A stretch of 64,000 bases of DNA from Inhella crocodyli (lineage in GTDB: Bacteria; Pseudomonadota; Gammaproteobacteria; Burkholderiales; Burkholderiaceae_C): assembly GCF_004004565.1 (NCBI RefSeq), contig NZ_SACM01000002.1, positions 248,001-312,000 on the forward strand, in the 5' to 3' direction. The translations under genes were made by a program, and so were the position numbers. Numbering within the stretch: the stretch's first letter is position 1; each line of letters begins with the position of its first letter. Below the pieces are notes generated by a model. It was not told where the DNA came from. It was given only the letters and a program-made list of their open reading frames with translations, and did not search any database. Positions 47,478 to 55,414 of the stretch are shown piece after piece.

Positions 47478-47945
47478 ATGGACATTACGACCATCGCAAC
47501 ACTCCTTGGCAACGTAAAGACTGCAACCGAGATTGCTAAGGCCATCAAGGACAGCGGCGCTACCCTCGAAGGAGCGGAGGCCAAGTTCAGGCTCGCGGAG
47601 CTCATTTCTGCGCTGGCAGATGTGAAGATTGAGGCTGCGACAGTGCAGGAGCAACTGCTGTCGGCTCAACTTCGTATCCGCGAACTGGAAGATGCCGCAA
47701 CAACCCACGCGGTGATGCGGTGGCAGCAGCCCTGCTACTGGAAGCCTGCGGGGGAAGGTCACCCCGACTTGCCTTACTGCCAGCCTTGTTACGACGAGCA
47801 CCGCCGCCTGTCTCTGCTTAACGACTGGGGCGAAGGGCAGTTTCGTTGCATGGTCTGCGGCAAGACTTTTGAGACACCAGAGCGCATCGAACGACGGCGC
47901 CAGCAGAACGCCGCTCAGATTGCCACTCGGTCTCGAACCATCTAA
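47478..47945 (+). CDS. Zinc-ribbon and coiled-coil protein, unknown function
   Basis: A 155-residue protein and the only gene of the element on the plus strand. Residues about 1-75 are helical, with a coiled coil around KIEAATVQEQLLSAQLRIRE. The C-terminal half holds three Cys pairs (CYW..., CQPC, CMVC) in a rubredoxin/zinc-ribbon-like arrangement, with WKPAGEGHPDLPYCQPCYDE. Such proteins occur as scattered accessory genes in phages and genomic islands. Function not recognised. Its stop overlaps the last bases of the convergent gene. Confidence 0.75.
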   Translation: MDITTIATLLGNVKTATEIAKAIKDSGATLEGAEAKFRLAELISALADVKIEAATVQEQLLSAQLRIRELEDAATTHAVMRWQQPCYWKPAGEGHPDLPYCQPCYDEHRRLSLLNDWGEGQFRCMVCGKTFETPERIERRRQQNAAQIATRSRTI

Positions 47946-48436
47946 GCAGAAAGTTGTCTGCGCTCCACCAGTCGCACCACATGCCCCTCCAACTCACAGC
48001 ACCCACCTGAGGCATGCAGCCTGCGGCGTAGGCCTGTGCTGAGCTGGCGACTGAGCGCCGTACTGGCCCCTAGCGCCCTCAGTGCCGCGGCGAGCGAGGG
48101 GTAGCTCACCCCATCGACCACGGCCATGTGGCGACGCTTGCGGCGAGCGGCTATCTGCGGGTCGCGCCATGTCTGAGCCGTGGCCTCGCTAATAGCGCGC
48201 CGCCTGGGCTCGTCGAGGATGCCTGCGAGGGGCTGCGGCTGGCTCAATGCGCTCAGCGGCTGGGCCTCTGGCTGGCGACAGGAGCGTCGTGAGGGCGGCA
48301 CGCGAGGCTCGACCAGCTCACCGATGAGGTGCCGCCGCGCGCTCTTCGATTCAGCAATGAACATCGCCCGCGCCTCGGGCTCGAAAGCCGAAGCGCGGGC
48401 GATGACGTAGAAGCCGGGCGCGGTGGCTGCGCTCAT
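47942..48436 (-). CDS. Unknown Arg-rich phage-type protein
   Basis: A 164-residue protein, not recognised. It contains GFYVIARASAFEPEARAMFI, an Arg/Ser-rich middle, and a C-terminal segment VVDGVSYPSLAAALRALGAS that resembles a small DNA-binding or capsid-accessory motif seen in phage intron-type NUMOD domains. It lies 15 bases after the capsid gene in the same direction and is probably in its operon. Confidence 0.6.
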   Translation of the reverse strand: MSAATAPGFYVIARASAFEPEARAMFIAESKSARRHLIGELVEPRVPPSRRSCRQPEAQPLSALSQPQPLAGILDEPRRRAISEATAQTWRDPQIAARRKRRHMAVVDGVSYPSLAAALRALGASTALSRQLSTGLRRRLHASGGCCELEGHVVRLVERRQLSA

Positions 48437-48451
48437 GCTCCTACGAGGGCC

Positions 48452-49606
48452 TTAGAACAAGCCGCGGGCGATGGCGTTGGGGCGGGCGATGGTGAACGCC
48501 GCGCGTGCCTCGGCCAGCATCGCCACCGTGTTCTTCACGAAGAAATCGGCGTGCGAGTCGGTCACCAGCAATTGGGCCTCCTGGCGCATCCATAGCGTTG
48601 CCGACTGCGCCAGCGCGCCGACCGTCAGCGTGCCTTCGGGCTGGTACTCGTGGGCGTACACCGGCACGCCCCACAAGCTGGCGGCATTGACGCCGCGAGG
48701 TACGCCGGCCAAGAACTCTTCGCTGCCGCCCGCCGACTTCTGCAGCTCAATGTCTGCCCAGTCCAGCGGGTTCAGGAAGATCGCGTCCGGCGTGTAGCCC
48801 AGTGCTTGCAGCTTGGCGATGGTGCGACGGATGCGCTCGATGCGCCCTTCGCCCGACACCACATCGGCCAGCGTCGTGAAGTTGCCCGGCTTGGCGAAGC
48901 CTTCCAGCTCGGCGTCGTCGCCATCACTGACGAGGATCTGTCGGATCAGCTCGCGCCGCACGCCGTCGAACAGCTCAGCGCGCAGGAACTCGGCAAGGCC
49001 GCTCACATCGTCCATGGCTTGCCGGCTGACCGGCGTCCAGTGAGCGATGGTGCTCACATCGGCGCGTTGCAGCGAGAACGTGAACCCGCTCTCCTTCTTC
49101 GCCACGCCCTCACGATCCGGCGAACCGTACTGCGAGGCGGCGAGCTGCTTTGCCGCGGTCATCTTCACCCACTCGACCGAGGACGAGGTGGCGATGCCGC
49201 GCGGGATGGCCTGCAGGATGGCGAGGTTCACATCGACCGCCGTGGGCACGACGATGCCGATGCGCTGGGCCTGCGACATGGGCGTGTCGGCGCCGGTGGA
49301 CTGGTTGGTGATCGTGGCCTTGGTCTGGAACAGATCGGCGGCCTTGAACTCGATGCCGGCTTTGCTGCCGCGGCCCGAGAACACATCGCGCATGGCGTCG
49401 CTGTCCTTGAGCTTCTTGGCGAGTGCGGCCAGGGGGTCGGCGGCGCCGCGCAGCTCTTCGACGCCGGCCGCAGTCTTGCGCTCCAGCTTGAGCAGCTTTT
49501 CCTTCAGCTCGGCCAAGTCTTCCTGGCTGGCTTCTTGGGATGCGTTCACCTTGGTGACGAGCGCCTTGACTTCGGCGGCGATGGCTTCGATGGTGACTTG
49601 AGACAT
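48452..49606 (-). CDS. HK97-family major capsid protein
   Basis: A 384-residue structural protein. Residues about 1-60 form a helical, coiled-coil delta-like scaffold (LVTKVNASQEASQEDLAELK), expected to be removed by the protease. The rest is the HK97 fold, with SSVEWVKMTAAKQLAAS, FTFSLQRADVSTIAHWTPVS, EFLRAELFDGVRRELIRQIL, DAIFLNPLDWADIELQ, and the late WGVPVYAHEY. Such proteins form icosahedral heads. The protease is encoded directly upstream. Full length, with no internal stops, which argues for function. Confidence 0.93.
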   Translation of the reverse strand: MSQVTIEAIAAEVKALVTKVNASQEASQEDLAELKEKLLKLERKTAAGVEELRGAADPLAALAKKLKDSDAMRDVFSGRGSKAGIEFKAADLFQTKATITNQSTGADTPMSQAQRIGIVVPTAVDVNLAILQAIPRGIATSSSVEWVKMTAAKQLAASQYGSPDREGVAKKESGFTFSLQRADVSTIAHWTPVSRQAMDDVSGLAEFLRAELFDGVRRELIRQILVSDGDDAELEGFAKPGNFTTLADVVSGEGRIERIRRTIAKLQALGYTPDAIFLNPLDWADIELQKSAGGSEEFLAGVPRGVNAASLWGVPVYAHEYQPEGTLTVGALAQSATLWMRQEAQLLVTDSHADFFVKNTVAMLAEARAAFTIARPNAIARGLF

Positions 49607-49617
49607 TGGGGAACCTT

Positions 49618-50262
49618 TCAGAGCTTGAGAGTGGCGAGCGCCGCGCGCACTTCTTCCAGAGCAGCGGCGGCGCGGTGTTCATCGGCTTCGGCAGCGTCGG
49701 CTTCGGCTAGTGCAGGGAATCCCTTCTGCACGATGGCTGCGGCTTGGCGGCGCGAGTAGCCGAGGTCTTGCAAGGCCCGTTGCAGCTCCTGCGCAGTGGC
49801 AGGCTTGCTGGCAGCCTTGATGGAATCGACGCGGGCAGCGGGATCGGCCGGGATGGTCACGACGCTGATCTCTGCGAGGTCGATGGTCTTGAGGACACGG
49901 AGGTCGCCGCGCTGTTCGGCGCCGCCGCTGGGCACGCGGAACCCAATGGACAGGCCATTGAGGTCGCCTGCGCGCAGCGACTCGAAGGCGTCACGCCCTG
50001 CGGCTGTGCGTAGGTTCAGCTCCCCTTGCACGCGCAGGCCGCGTGAGTCTTCTCGGACTTCGATCCAGCGCCCAATGGGCGCATCGGCGCGGTGAGCCCA
50101 GAGCATCACGGGCAGGCCCTTGGCGAGCGATGCCGCAAAGGCACCGGGCTGGATGGTGTCGCCGTAGCTGTCGATGCCGTTGAAGGTGCTGGCATAGCCG
50201 GCGATGACGCCTTGGGCGTCGGCGCGAACTTCCAGCAGGGGTGCAGAGCGGTGCGTAGTCAT
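49618..50262 (-). CDS. HK97-family prohead protease
   Basis: A 214-residue serine protease that matures the capsid. The catalytic triad candidates are H57 in LWAHRADAPIG, S105 in LNGLSIGF and E131 in LAEISVV. The N-terminus GVIAGYASTFNGIDSYGDTI is typical of the family. The C-terminal 70 residues are a helical extension that may be removed on maturation. It lies 11 bases before the capsid gene, the canonical protease-capsid order, but with no portal gene before it. Confidence 0.94.
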   Translation of the reverse strand: MTTHRSAPLLEVRADAQGVIAGYASTFNGIDSYGDTIQPGAFAASLAKGLPVMLWAHRADAPIGRWIEVREDSRGLRVQGELNLRTAAGRDAFESLRAGDLNGLSIGFRVPSGGAEQRGDLRVLKTIDLAEISVVTIPADPAARVDSIKAASKPATAQELQRALQDLGYSRRQAAAIVQKGFPALAEADAAEADEHRAAAALEEVRAALATLKL

Positions 50263-50359
50263 CGTGTCCTCGTTGATGCCGCGAGCACTCGCGGTCGCCG
50301 GTCACGAACACGGCCCGCGGTAACAACTCGCTGCGTTCGGAATCCTCTTCGTTATCGGT

Positions 50360-50608
50360 TCACAAAGGGGACACTCCCGCGCCTTCCTTCAGCAGCTCGC
50401 GCAGCATGGTCAGCCGCCAGCAGTGGGACTGCGGTGCGAGCAGATCGAAGCCGCCGGCCTCTGCGTCCTGCAACACAGAGCGCTCGGTTGGCGTGAGCTT
50501 GCGCCTGCGGGTGCGGAACACCGCCAGCGCGAGGGCCGCGCGGTGCGATAGCCGGGCCGCCTGGGCGCTGCCGCTGGGCGGGGTAGGGGGTAGGGTGGTC
50601 GATGGCAT
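50360..50608 (-). CDS. Small Arg/Leu-rich protein, unknown
   Basis: An 82-residue frame from an ATG at 50608. The part RLSHRAALALAVFRTRRRKL and LTPTERSVLQDAEAGGFDLL suggests a small helical protein. It continues the run of minus-strand genes and may be an accessory or regulatory protein of the element. A longer open frame upstream has the skewed composition of a shadow. Not recognised; moderate to low confidence. Confidence 0.5.
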   Translation of the reverse strand: MPSTTLPPTPPSGSAQAARLSHRAALALAVFRTRRRKLTPTERSVLQDAEAGGFDLLAPQSHCWRLTMLRELLKEGAGVSPL

Positions 50609-50712
50609 CGGATGGCTCCTGTGGGCCGCAGTTCCGGGTTTGCGATGGAGAAAGGGCGACCCCTCGGTTTCCATTTCTGTGGGTCGCCGGGTTTTCACCC
50701 GCCCCCAGGCCT

Positions 50713-50979
50713 TCAGTGATGCCGCATGGGCTCGACGTTCACCGTCGCCAGCTCGATGCGCTGACCGTCCGGCAGCAGCAGATCGAACGCCGCATCGGGC
50801 AGTGCATGGCCCACGGGCAGCACGAGCCGCATGTGGACAGTGGCGCCGCCCTCGATGGCGCTTGCGAGCTGCTTGTGCTTCTGGGCTGGTAGCTCGCTGA
50901 CCAGTTGCTCCAGCATCCGCATGGCGGCCCGGAACAGCGCTGTGGAGTCCTGCGTTTCGTTGGGTTGGTTGTTCGGCAT
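50713..50979 (-). CDS. Small protein of unknown function
   Basis: An 88-residue protein starting MPNNQPNETQDSTALFRAAM, then a helical part (LEQLVSELPAQKHKQLASAI) and a beta segment (TVHMRLVLPVGHALPDAAFD). Soluble. It lies just downstream of the repeat-rich gap at 50980-51252, whose repeats could be its promoter or the origin of the element. Function unknown. Confidence 0.65.
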   Translation of the reverse strand: MPNNQPNETQDSTALFRAAMRMLEQLVSELPAQKHKQLASAIEGGATVHMRLVLPVGHALPDAAFDLLLPDGQRIELATVNVEPMRHH

Positions 50980-51030
50980 AACTTTTCCTGTGGTGGGTTG
51001 GTCTGCGAGCCGCGGGCGGGAGGCCGGGAT

Positions 51031-51153
51031 TTCCCTCGCTGGGATAACTGGGTTTCCCTGGGATTCCTGTACTGGCTCTAAGGAACGATTTCGTAGTGGT
51101 CCCCGCGGGGGGGTTAGGAATCCCAGCGATTCCCAAGAATCCCAGCGAGGGAA
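51031..51153. repeat. Inverted and direct repeats in the 273-bp gap before the replication gene end
   Basis: TTCCCTCGCTGGGAT (51031-51045) has an exact inverted copy ATCCCAGCGAGGGAA (51139-51153). Within the right arm AATCCCAGCGA is also directly repeated at 51119 and 51138. Related GGGATTCC-type words lie between. This looks like a protein-binding array, possibly the replication origin. The remaining bases of the gap (50980-51030, 51154-51252) show nothing clear. Confidence 0.7.
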
Positions 51154-51252
51154 TTCCCTGCTACGGTCTGCAGGGCTGCGGCTTCCTTGCTCGCTGCTGA
51201 CCGCATATGCGCGTCGCTCTCATGGGCAAGCGACCGCGGCAGGCATGGGGTG

Positions 51253-53121
51253 TCAGAAGCCCTCACAGCTAGCCTCCCGCTCTTCGTCTGTTGCGGCGGT
51301 TGGCGCACCGACTGATGCCACCCGGAACGTCGTAGAGCTACCCGGCTTGGCCAGGACGCGCAGCACCATGCCCGCGGCAATCTGGTCTCGTCGCCGTCCC
51401 ATTGCGCGGCCTAGCTGCACGGCGGTCAGTGACTCCTCACGCCCGTAGCCGAAGGCATCCAGCACCGCGGCTCCGAACTTGCCCTCCCAACGCCAGCCGT
51501 CTCCCTCGGCCTTGGCGGCGGCCACAACACTGGCGGCAGTGAATGACGAGCCCCCGAACTTCTCTCGCAGCGCGGTCAGCGCCCCGGCCAGAGCCTCCAG
51601 CTCTGGGTTGGCCTGCTCGAAGTCGAGCGCTGCACGCGCCACAAAGTCGTTGAAGCCGAGCCACACAACCGCATCGCGCACGACTGCCGCCCATCGCTGG
51701 TAGCTGGCGAAGGGCACCACTCCCTTGGGCCTCTCCGCCGCAGGCACGGCCGCATACGACACCAAGATGCTCGCCAGGAGGCGCAGCAATTTCGGGCGGC
51801 GCTCGGCCAACGTACGGTGCAGATCGGGGTACGCATAGCGCCGAGTCATGGTGTTCTCGACTTGGGGGTCGAGCCTGATACGCACGGCCCGCCGCGCAAA
51901 GTCAATGTCCGTCGCCGCGTTGTTGGCGGTGATGAGCACCATGCAGCTCACGTCCAGGCTGGCCGTTTCATTCGAGCCCAACTTGCGATCCGAGAACTTT
52001 TCGCTCGTCACCAGGGCTGCCAAGGTCGGGCCGCCAATCGTGCTCTTCACGTTGTCGAACAGCACGAACGGATCGGCGGCCAGCAGCAGCGACATCACAA
52101 CCTTGCGCCGCTCTTCCTCGTCGGTGCTCAGCGGATTGGCCGCGATGGGCTCGCCGTTGTAGATCGTGCCAATGGCCTGCGCGGTCAGCGTCTTGCCCGA
52201 GCCCACGGTCGGCGCATCGAAGATGAACGCTGGGCGCGTAGGACAAGCGGCCAGCACCATTGGCGTTAGCAACGCAGCGAGGTAGGCAGCAAAGTCGTCG
52301 TCTGTGGAGAAGGCGAAGTCCCTCAGCTCGTCGGCGCGCATAGCCAGTACCTGGCGGCGCAGCTCTTCGCGTGGCAACACCTCCACGCGCTCCAGGCCAG
52401 CGGCGTCAGCGATGTAGTAACGGGTGGGGAAGTCATAGCCCTCTTTGGCATTGAGGGTTCCGTCCGCCGCCAGCAAGGGCCAACGGCTGATGCCGCGGAG
52501 CGGACGAACGTGCCTCCACGACCCCAACTCACGGAATGCAGCCGCGGCTTCCTTGGGCGCGTCCGTCAGCACGGCAGCAGTCTCCCGGTTCGGGCCCACG
52601 CGCACTGTGCGCAGCTTGTACATGGCGAACGTGGTGAGGAAGGCGTACCGCTCTGGCCTGGAACGACCATGGGCATCTAGGCCTTGGGCTTGCTGGCCGA
52701 ACAGCGTGCGGATCGTCGCCACGCTGGCCTGCACGGCGATCATCGACCGCGCGGCTCGCACCACGCCGTCGCTCCGGGCCTGCTCGGCGGGTACGACGCG
52801 CACCAGCGTCGCCCCACGCGAGAAGAGGTAGTGGCCCTGGCCCAGCGAGAGATCCAGCCACTCGACTTGCCGCTCCAGATTGCCGGAGGTCAGGACGAGG
52901 TCGTAGCCGTCCCGTAGGCCATCGATGCCTTTGCGGCGCTCGCCGGTCTCTGGGTCAAAGGCGCCGAGCAACTCCGCGACAGCCTGCTCGTGCTGCGGCG
53001 ATCTAGCGCGTTGCAGCACCGCCTCCGCAGCAGCAGAGATCGCATCGTTCTGCGCATCCAGCTCTGCCTGAAGCTTCTGCAAAGAGGCGGCTTCGAGTTG
53101 GTCAAGTGGGTCCACGATCAC
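51253..53121 (-). CDS. Helicase-like replication protein with P-loop ATPase domain
   Basis: A 622-residue protein from a GTG at 53121 that overlaps the preceding stop as GTGA. The N-terminal third (about 1-130) is helical, and a middle part (ISRWPLLAADGTLNAKEGYD, FPTRYY) resembles primase-helicases of phages and satellites. The ATPase has Walker A TVGSGKTLTAQ and Walker B DPFVLFDNV, then VLITANNAATD, suggesting AAA+/SF3-like helicase activity. A C-terminal winged-helix-like domain follows. No zinc finger or DxD primase motif is evident. Likely starts replication of the excised element. Confidence 0.82.
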   Translation of the reverse strand: MIVDPLDQLEAASLQKLQAELDAQNDAISAAAEAVLQRARSPQHEQAVAELLGAFDPETGERRKGIDGLRDGYDLVLTSGNLERQVEWLDLSLGQGHYLFSRGATLVRVVPAEQARSDGVVRAARSMIAVQASVATIRTLFGQQAQGLDAHGRSRPERYAFLTTFAMYKLRTVRVGPNRETAAVLTDAPKEAAAAFRELGSWRHVRPLRGISRWPLLAADGTLNAKEGYDFPTRYYIADAAGLERVEVLPREELRRQVLAMRADELRDFAFSTDDDFAAYLAALLTPMVLAACPTRPAFIFDAPTVGSGKTLTAQAIGTIYNGEPIAANPLSTDEEERRKVVMSLLLAADPFVLFDNVKSTIGGPTLAALVTSEKFSDRKLGSNETASLDVSCMVLITANNAATDIDFARRAVRIRLDPQVENTMTRRYAYPDLHRTLAERRPKLLRLLASILVSYAAVPAAERPKGVVPFASYQRWAAVVRDAVVWLGFNDFVARAALDFEQANPELEALAGALTALREKFGGSSFTAASVVAAAKAEGDGWRWEGKFGAAVLDAFGYGREESLTAVQLGRAMGRRRDQIAAGMVLRVLAKPGSSTTFRVASVGAPTAATDEEREASCEGF

Positions 53122-53510
53122 AGCGCACCCCCGGTCTTGCTCAGCGGATCGATGAACAGCGCGTCGGCGATGGTCTGCATGTCCGTGCCGGTCACGTTCC
53201 AGCGGTCGATGGTCAGGGCTTCGTCCTGCCAGCCCGCCAACATCGCTGCTTCTTGCAGTGCGTCCAAGTACCTGCGCACGCGGAGAGGCTTCACCACGCC
53301 TGTGTCGATGTGGTTGAAGATGGCCTCTCGACGGTGGCGGGCAGCGACCGTTGCAAGTTCCGCCCAGCGTGCAAGATCGACCGGGCGGCGAGGGGCGCAT
53401 GGCCTCTGCTGGCGTAGTTCCTTCGCAATGCGAAGGGCGGTGTTGATGAGCGCCTGGGTGCGCTCTGGGTCGCCGCGCAGCGGCCTGTTCCAGTAATGAA
53501 AGGGGTCCAT
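53118..53510 (-). CDS. Small basic protein of the replication module
   Basis: A 130-residue protein from the ATG at 53510 (MDPFHYWNRPLRGD). It has an Arg-rich, helical profile: ALINTALRIAKELRQQRPCA, ARWAELATVAARHRREAIFN, VRRYLDALQEAAMLAGW. It overlaps the helicase gene by four bases, so co-translation is likely. It could be a helicase partner or loader. Not recognised. Confidence 0.7.
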   Translation of the reverse strand: MDPFHYWNRPLRGDPERTQALINTALRIAKELRQQRPCAPRRPVDLARWAELATVAARHRREAIFNHIDTGVVKPLRVRRYLDALQEAAMLAGWQDEALTIDRWNVTGTDMQTIADALFIDPLSKTGGAL

Positions 53511-53600
53511 GACGGCTCCAGTTGTGGTCGAGAGCCGGCGTGCTTGAGCAGCAGCGGGGAAGTTTGGGGCTGACGGTGTTGGGGTTGCCGCCCCGACTTG

Positions 53601-53633
53601 GCCCGGCGCTGACTCCTGGCGCCGGGCTTTTTT
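53601..53633 (+). terminator. Rho-independent terminator on the plus strand
   Basis: A perfect 9-bp stem GCCCGGCGC / GCGCCGGGC (53601-53627) with a 9-base loop is followed by six T (53628-53633) on the plus strand. The T-run overlaps the stop of the minus-strand HTH gene. All adjacent genes are on the minus strand, so it must end an unrecognised plus-strand transcript. Confidence 0.65.
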
Positions 53634-53871
53634 ATGCGTGCTGCGCGGCCGAGGTGTTGCCCCGGAGCGCATCGATGAAGGCATCGAACTCGGCACGCGT
53701 GGCGTACCACTTGTTGCCCCGGCGCAGCGCGCGCGGAAACAAGTCAGGGTGGTCGCGGCGAAGCGCGTTGAGGGTCTTGGGCTTTAGGTCGCGCTCGTGA
53801 GCCCACTGTGCGTGGGAAACGATGCCGAGCGGGTTCAGCGACGCGGAAGGGTTGGGCGCGTTTGTGGGCAT
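53632..53871 (-). CDS. Small HTH protein, AlpA/excisionase-like
   Basis: A 79-residue protein with a helix-turn-helix of the excisionase type: VSHAQWAHERDLKPKTLNAL then RRDHPDLFPRALRRGNKWYA and TRAEFDAFIDALR. The pattern of helix-turn-helix plus the NKWYATRAEFDAFI wing fits excisionase/AlpA-like DNA-binding proteins that control satellite and P4-type elements. It lies between the integrase and the replication genes. It could activate excision or the late genes. Confidence 0.8.
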   Translation of the reverse strand: MPTNAPNPSASLNPLGIVSHAQWAHERDLKPKTLNALRRDHPDLFPRALRRGNKWYATRAEFDAFIDALRGNTSAAQHA

Positions 53872-54018
53872 GGTGGGTCAGTACTCAGAAGGGAGAGGCC
53901 TAGTTCTGAGTTCTGACCCTGTCGTGCAGTTCAGCCGATAGTCTGCACAGGGCCGCGCTTTCCCCCGTGATCACCACGGTAACCGGAGCGCATTTGGTCT
54001 TGGTCGCAGTCGAGCCGA

Positions 54019-55170
54019 CTACGCCGCAATTCGGACATTTTCGCTCAACGGAGGCGAAGCAGGCAACACTCCACGCGTTGCGTATAGGCGCCAAGTCTCA
54101 AGCATGGCCGCTTTCTGCGCCACACGCTGCGCCTTGTCGTAGTGCGCGCGGACAAGGGCTGACCGCTCCAGTCCATGGCTAAGCAAGAAGCCGCGTGCCT
54201 CGCCGCTGTACCCAAGCTCCGACAAGAAGGTTTCTGCTGTGCGGCGAATGTCCGTTGCGCGCAGCTTGCGCGGACCAAGAACATCGCGCAGCCGGTCGGC
54301 TCCCGCAGGCAGCTCCAGTGCACCAGCATCCAGTTCCGCGCGCATGGCTGCGGTGATGGGCAATACGTTCACCTTCTCGCGTGCGCCGCGGCCCTTGGTG
54401 TCGATGATGACCAGCGTGTCGCCGTCAACGGTGGCTCTGGCGAGCTGTGCGATGCGCTGCAAGGTGAGGACGGCAAGCCTGCCGAAAGCGCCAACGGGGC
54501 CGAGCCGTTGAAGTTCGCCCCAGAGCTGTTGGAGCGCCTCCGGCTCGATGACAACTGCCCGCGGCTGCTCGAACTCCGCGATGCGCGGAATGAGTGTGAC
54601 CGGGTTGATCTTGATCCCGAAGCGCGGCGAGCCCAGAGGGCGTCGCGGATCGAGGTCATGCCTGGCGCCGAAGTTGTAGGCAGCGCTCAGTGCCGCGCGT
54701 CCTCTGTTGACCGACGTTGTCTTGCCAGCCAAGACCTTCTCTCGCAACAGCTCGGCCAGCTCCTCTGACTCAACCAAGTTGGCCTGCTTGGCCGCAAGTG
54801 CGTGGCTCTGATCTTTGCCGAGCAGCCACCTCGTCAGGTTGCGCGTTTCCCTCGCGCTCGGCCGCTCGCCAAGTGACGCTGTGTAGGCCTCCATCAGCTC
54901 CCACAGAGTGCCGCCCTTCTGCCGGACGTCAGGGCGGCGACCCTCGGCCATGTCCTGGGCGAGCCTACGCGCTTCGGCCAGCGACAGTGCCGGGTAGTGG
55001 CCGATGGTGGCTGTTGAGTCACGCCCGTTCGACTGAGTGCGCAGCACCCAAGTCTTGGTCCGCGCCCGGACGATCAGCATCAGCCGCCCACCTCCGGCAA
55101 GCTGCGTGTCATCGGTCAGTTTTGCCGGCGCTTTGGCCGCCTCGATTGCTCGCGTTGTGAGCTTCGCCAT
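54019..55170 (-). CDS. Tyrosine recombinase/integrase
   Basis: A 383-residue integrase of the P4/DUF4102 type. The N-terminal arm-binding domain (LTTRAIEAAKAPAKLTDDTQ, TATIGHYPALSLAEARRLAQ) is followed by the core-binding region (about 90-190). The catalytic domain has the first Arg in LTLQRIAQLARATV, ATDIRRTAETFLSELG with RRT intact but Thr instead of the common His, LLSHG, and the nucleophile Tyr in RAHYDKA. It is nearest to attR, with the 5' end facing that site. Should catalyse exchange between the 49-bp repeats. Confidence 0.95.
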   Translation of the reverse strand: MAKLTTRAIEAAKAPAKLTDDTQLAGGGRLMLIVRARTKTWVLRTQSNGRDSTATIGHYPALSLAEARRLAQDMAEGRRPDVRQKGGTLWELMEAYTASLGERPSARETRNLTRWLLGKDQSHALAAKQANLVESEELAELLREKVLAGKTTSVNRGRAALSAAYNFGARHDLDPRRPLGSPRFGIKINPVTLIPRIAEFEQPRAVVIEPEALQQLWGELQRLGPVGAFGRLAVLTLQRIAQLARATVDGDTLVIIDTKGRGAREKVNVLPITAAMRAELDAGALELPAGADRLRDVLGPRKLRATDIRRTAETFLSELGYSGEARGFLLSHGLERSALVRAHYDKAQRVAQKAAMLETWRLYATRGVLPASPPLSENVRIAA

Positions 55171-55191
55171 GTGCTCTCCTGTGCCTCAACT

Positions 55192-55199
55192 CGACCCTG
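55192..55199 (+). repeat. Fourth CGACCCTG copy, right end of the element
   Basis: Same word and orientation as the three at the left end, located between the integrase start and attR. Apart from this, attR and the terminator, the 343-bp spacer 55171-55514 shows no gene. Confidence 0.45.
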
Positions 55200-55353
55200 A
55201 ATCCGGCCCTGGAAGCAAGCCGGTTGAACAAGGCGAAGTTTCGCTGAAGAGCGGCGAAAGAAGTTGTCTAAGTTGTTGATTGCAAAGGAGAAAATGGCGT
55301 CAACGAGGTCGATAGAAGGCGAAGGTGGGCGATGCAGGGCGAACGACCGGCGC

Positions 55354-55402
55354 GACTCATAATCTGTTGGTGCCGTGTTCGACTCACGGGCGGCCTACCA
55401 AA
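55354..55402. repeat. attR: second copy of the 49-bp tRNA-Met repeat
   Basis: Identical to 45491-45539. Only the 3' part of the tRNA is present here, from the anticodon arm on, so it is not a gene. The native chromosomal sequence resumes after ACCAAA. Confidence 0.97.
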
Positions 55403-55414
55403 TTCCCGACCGTC

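Larger units (their letters stand above)
45491..55402. mobile_element. Integrated 9.9-kb satellite-like element encoding a capsid
   Basis: Bounded by the 49-bp repeat in tRNA-Met, about 9.86 kb from repeat to repeat. Most genes are on the minus strand in the order integrase, small HTH protein, 130-residue protein, helicase-like replication protein, two small proteins, prohead protease, major capsid protein, small protein, HNH nuclease, McrA-like HNH nuclease and PD-(D/E)XK-like protein. No terminase, portal, connector or tail gene is visible. Base composition is less GC-rich near 46-48 kb than the chromosome. Best explained as a phage satellite with its own capsid genes, or as a remnant prophage. 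Confidence 0.93.

Noticed and set aside
53900-54094. 64-codon minus-strand frame with CPNC motif overlapping the integrase end
   Set aside because: Mostly inside the integrase 3' end in another frame, no ribosome binding site noticed; too weak to call.
45491-55402. Element considered as an integrative conjugative element
   Set aside because: No relaxase, type IV secretion or plasmid transfer gene is present; capsid and protease genes point to phage origin.
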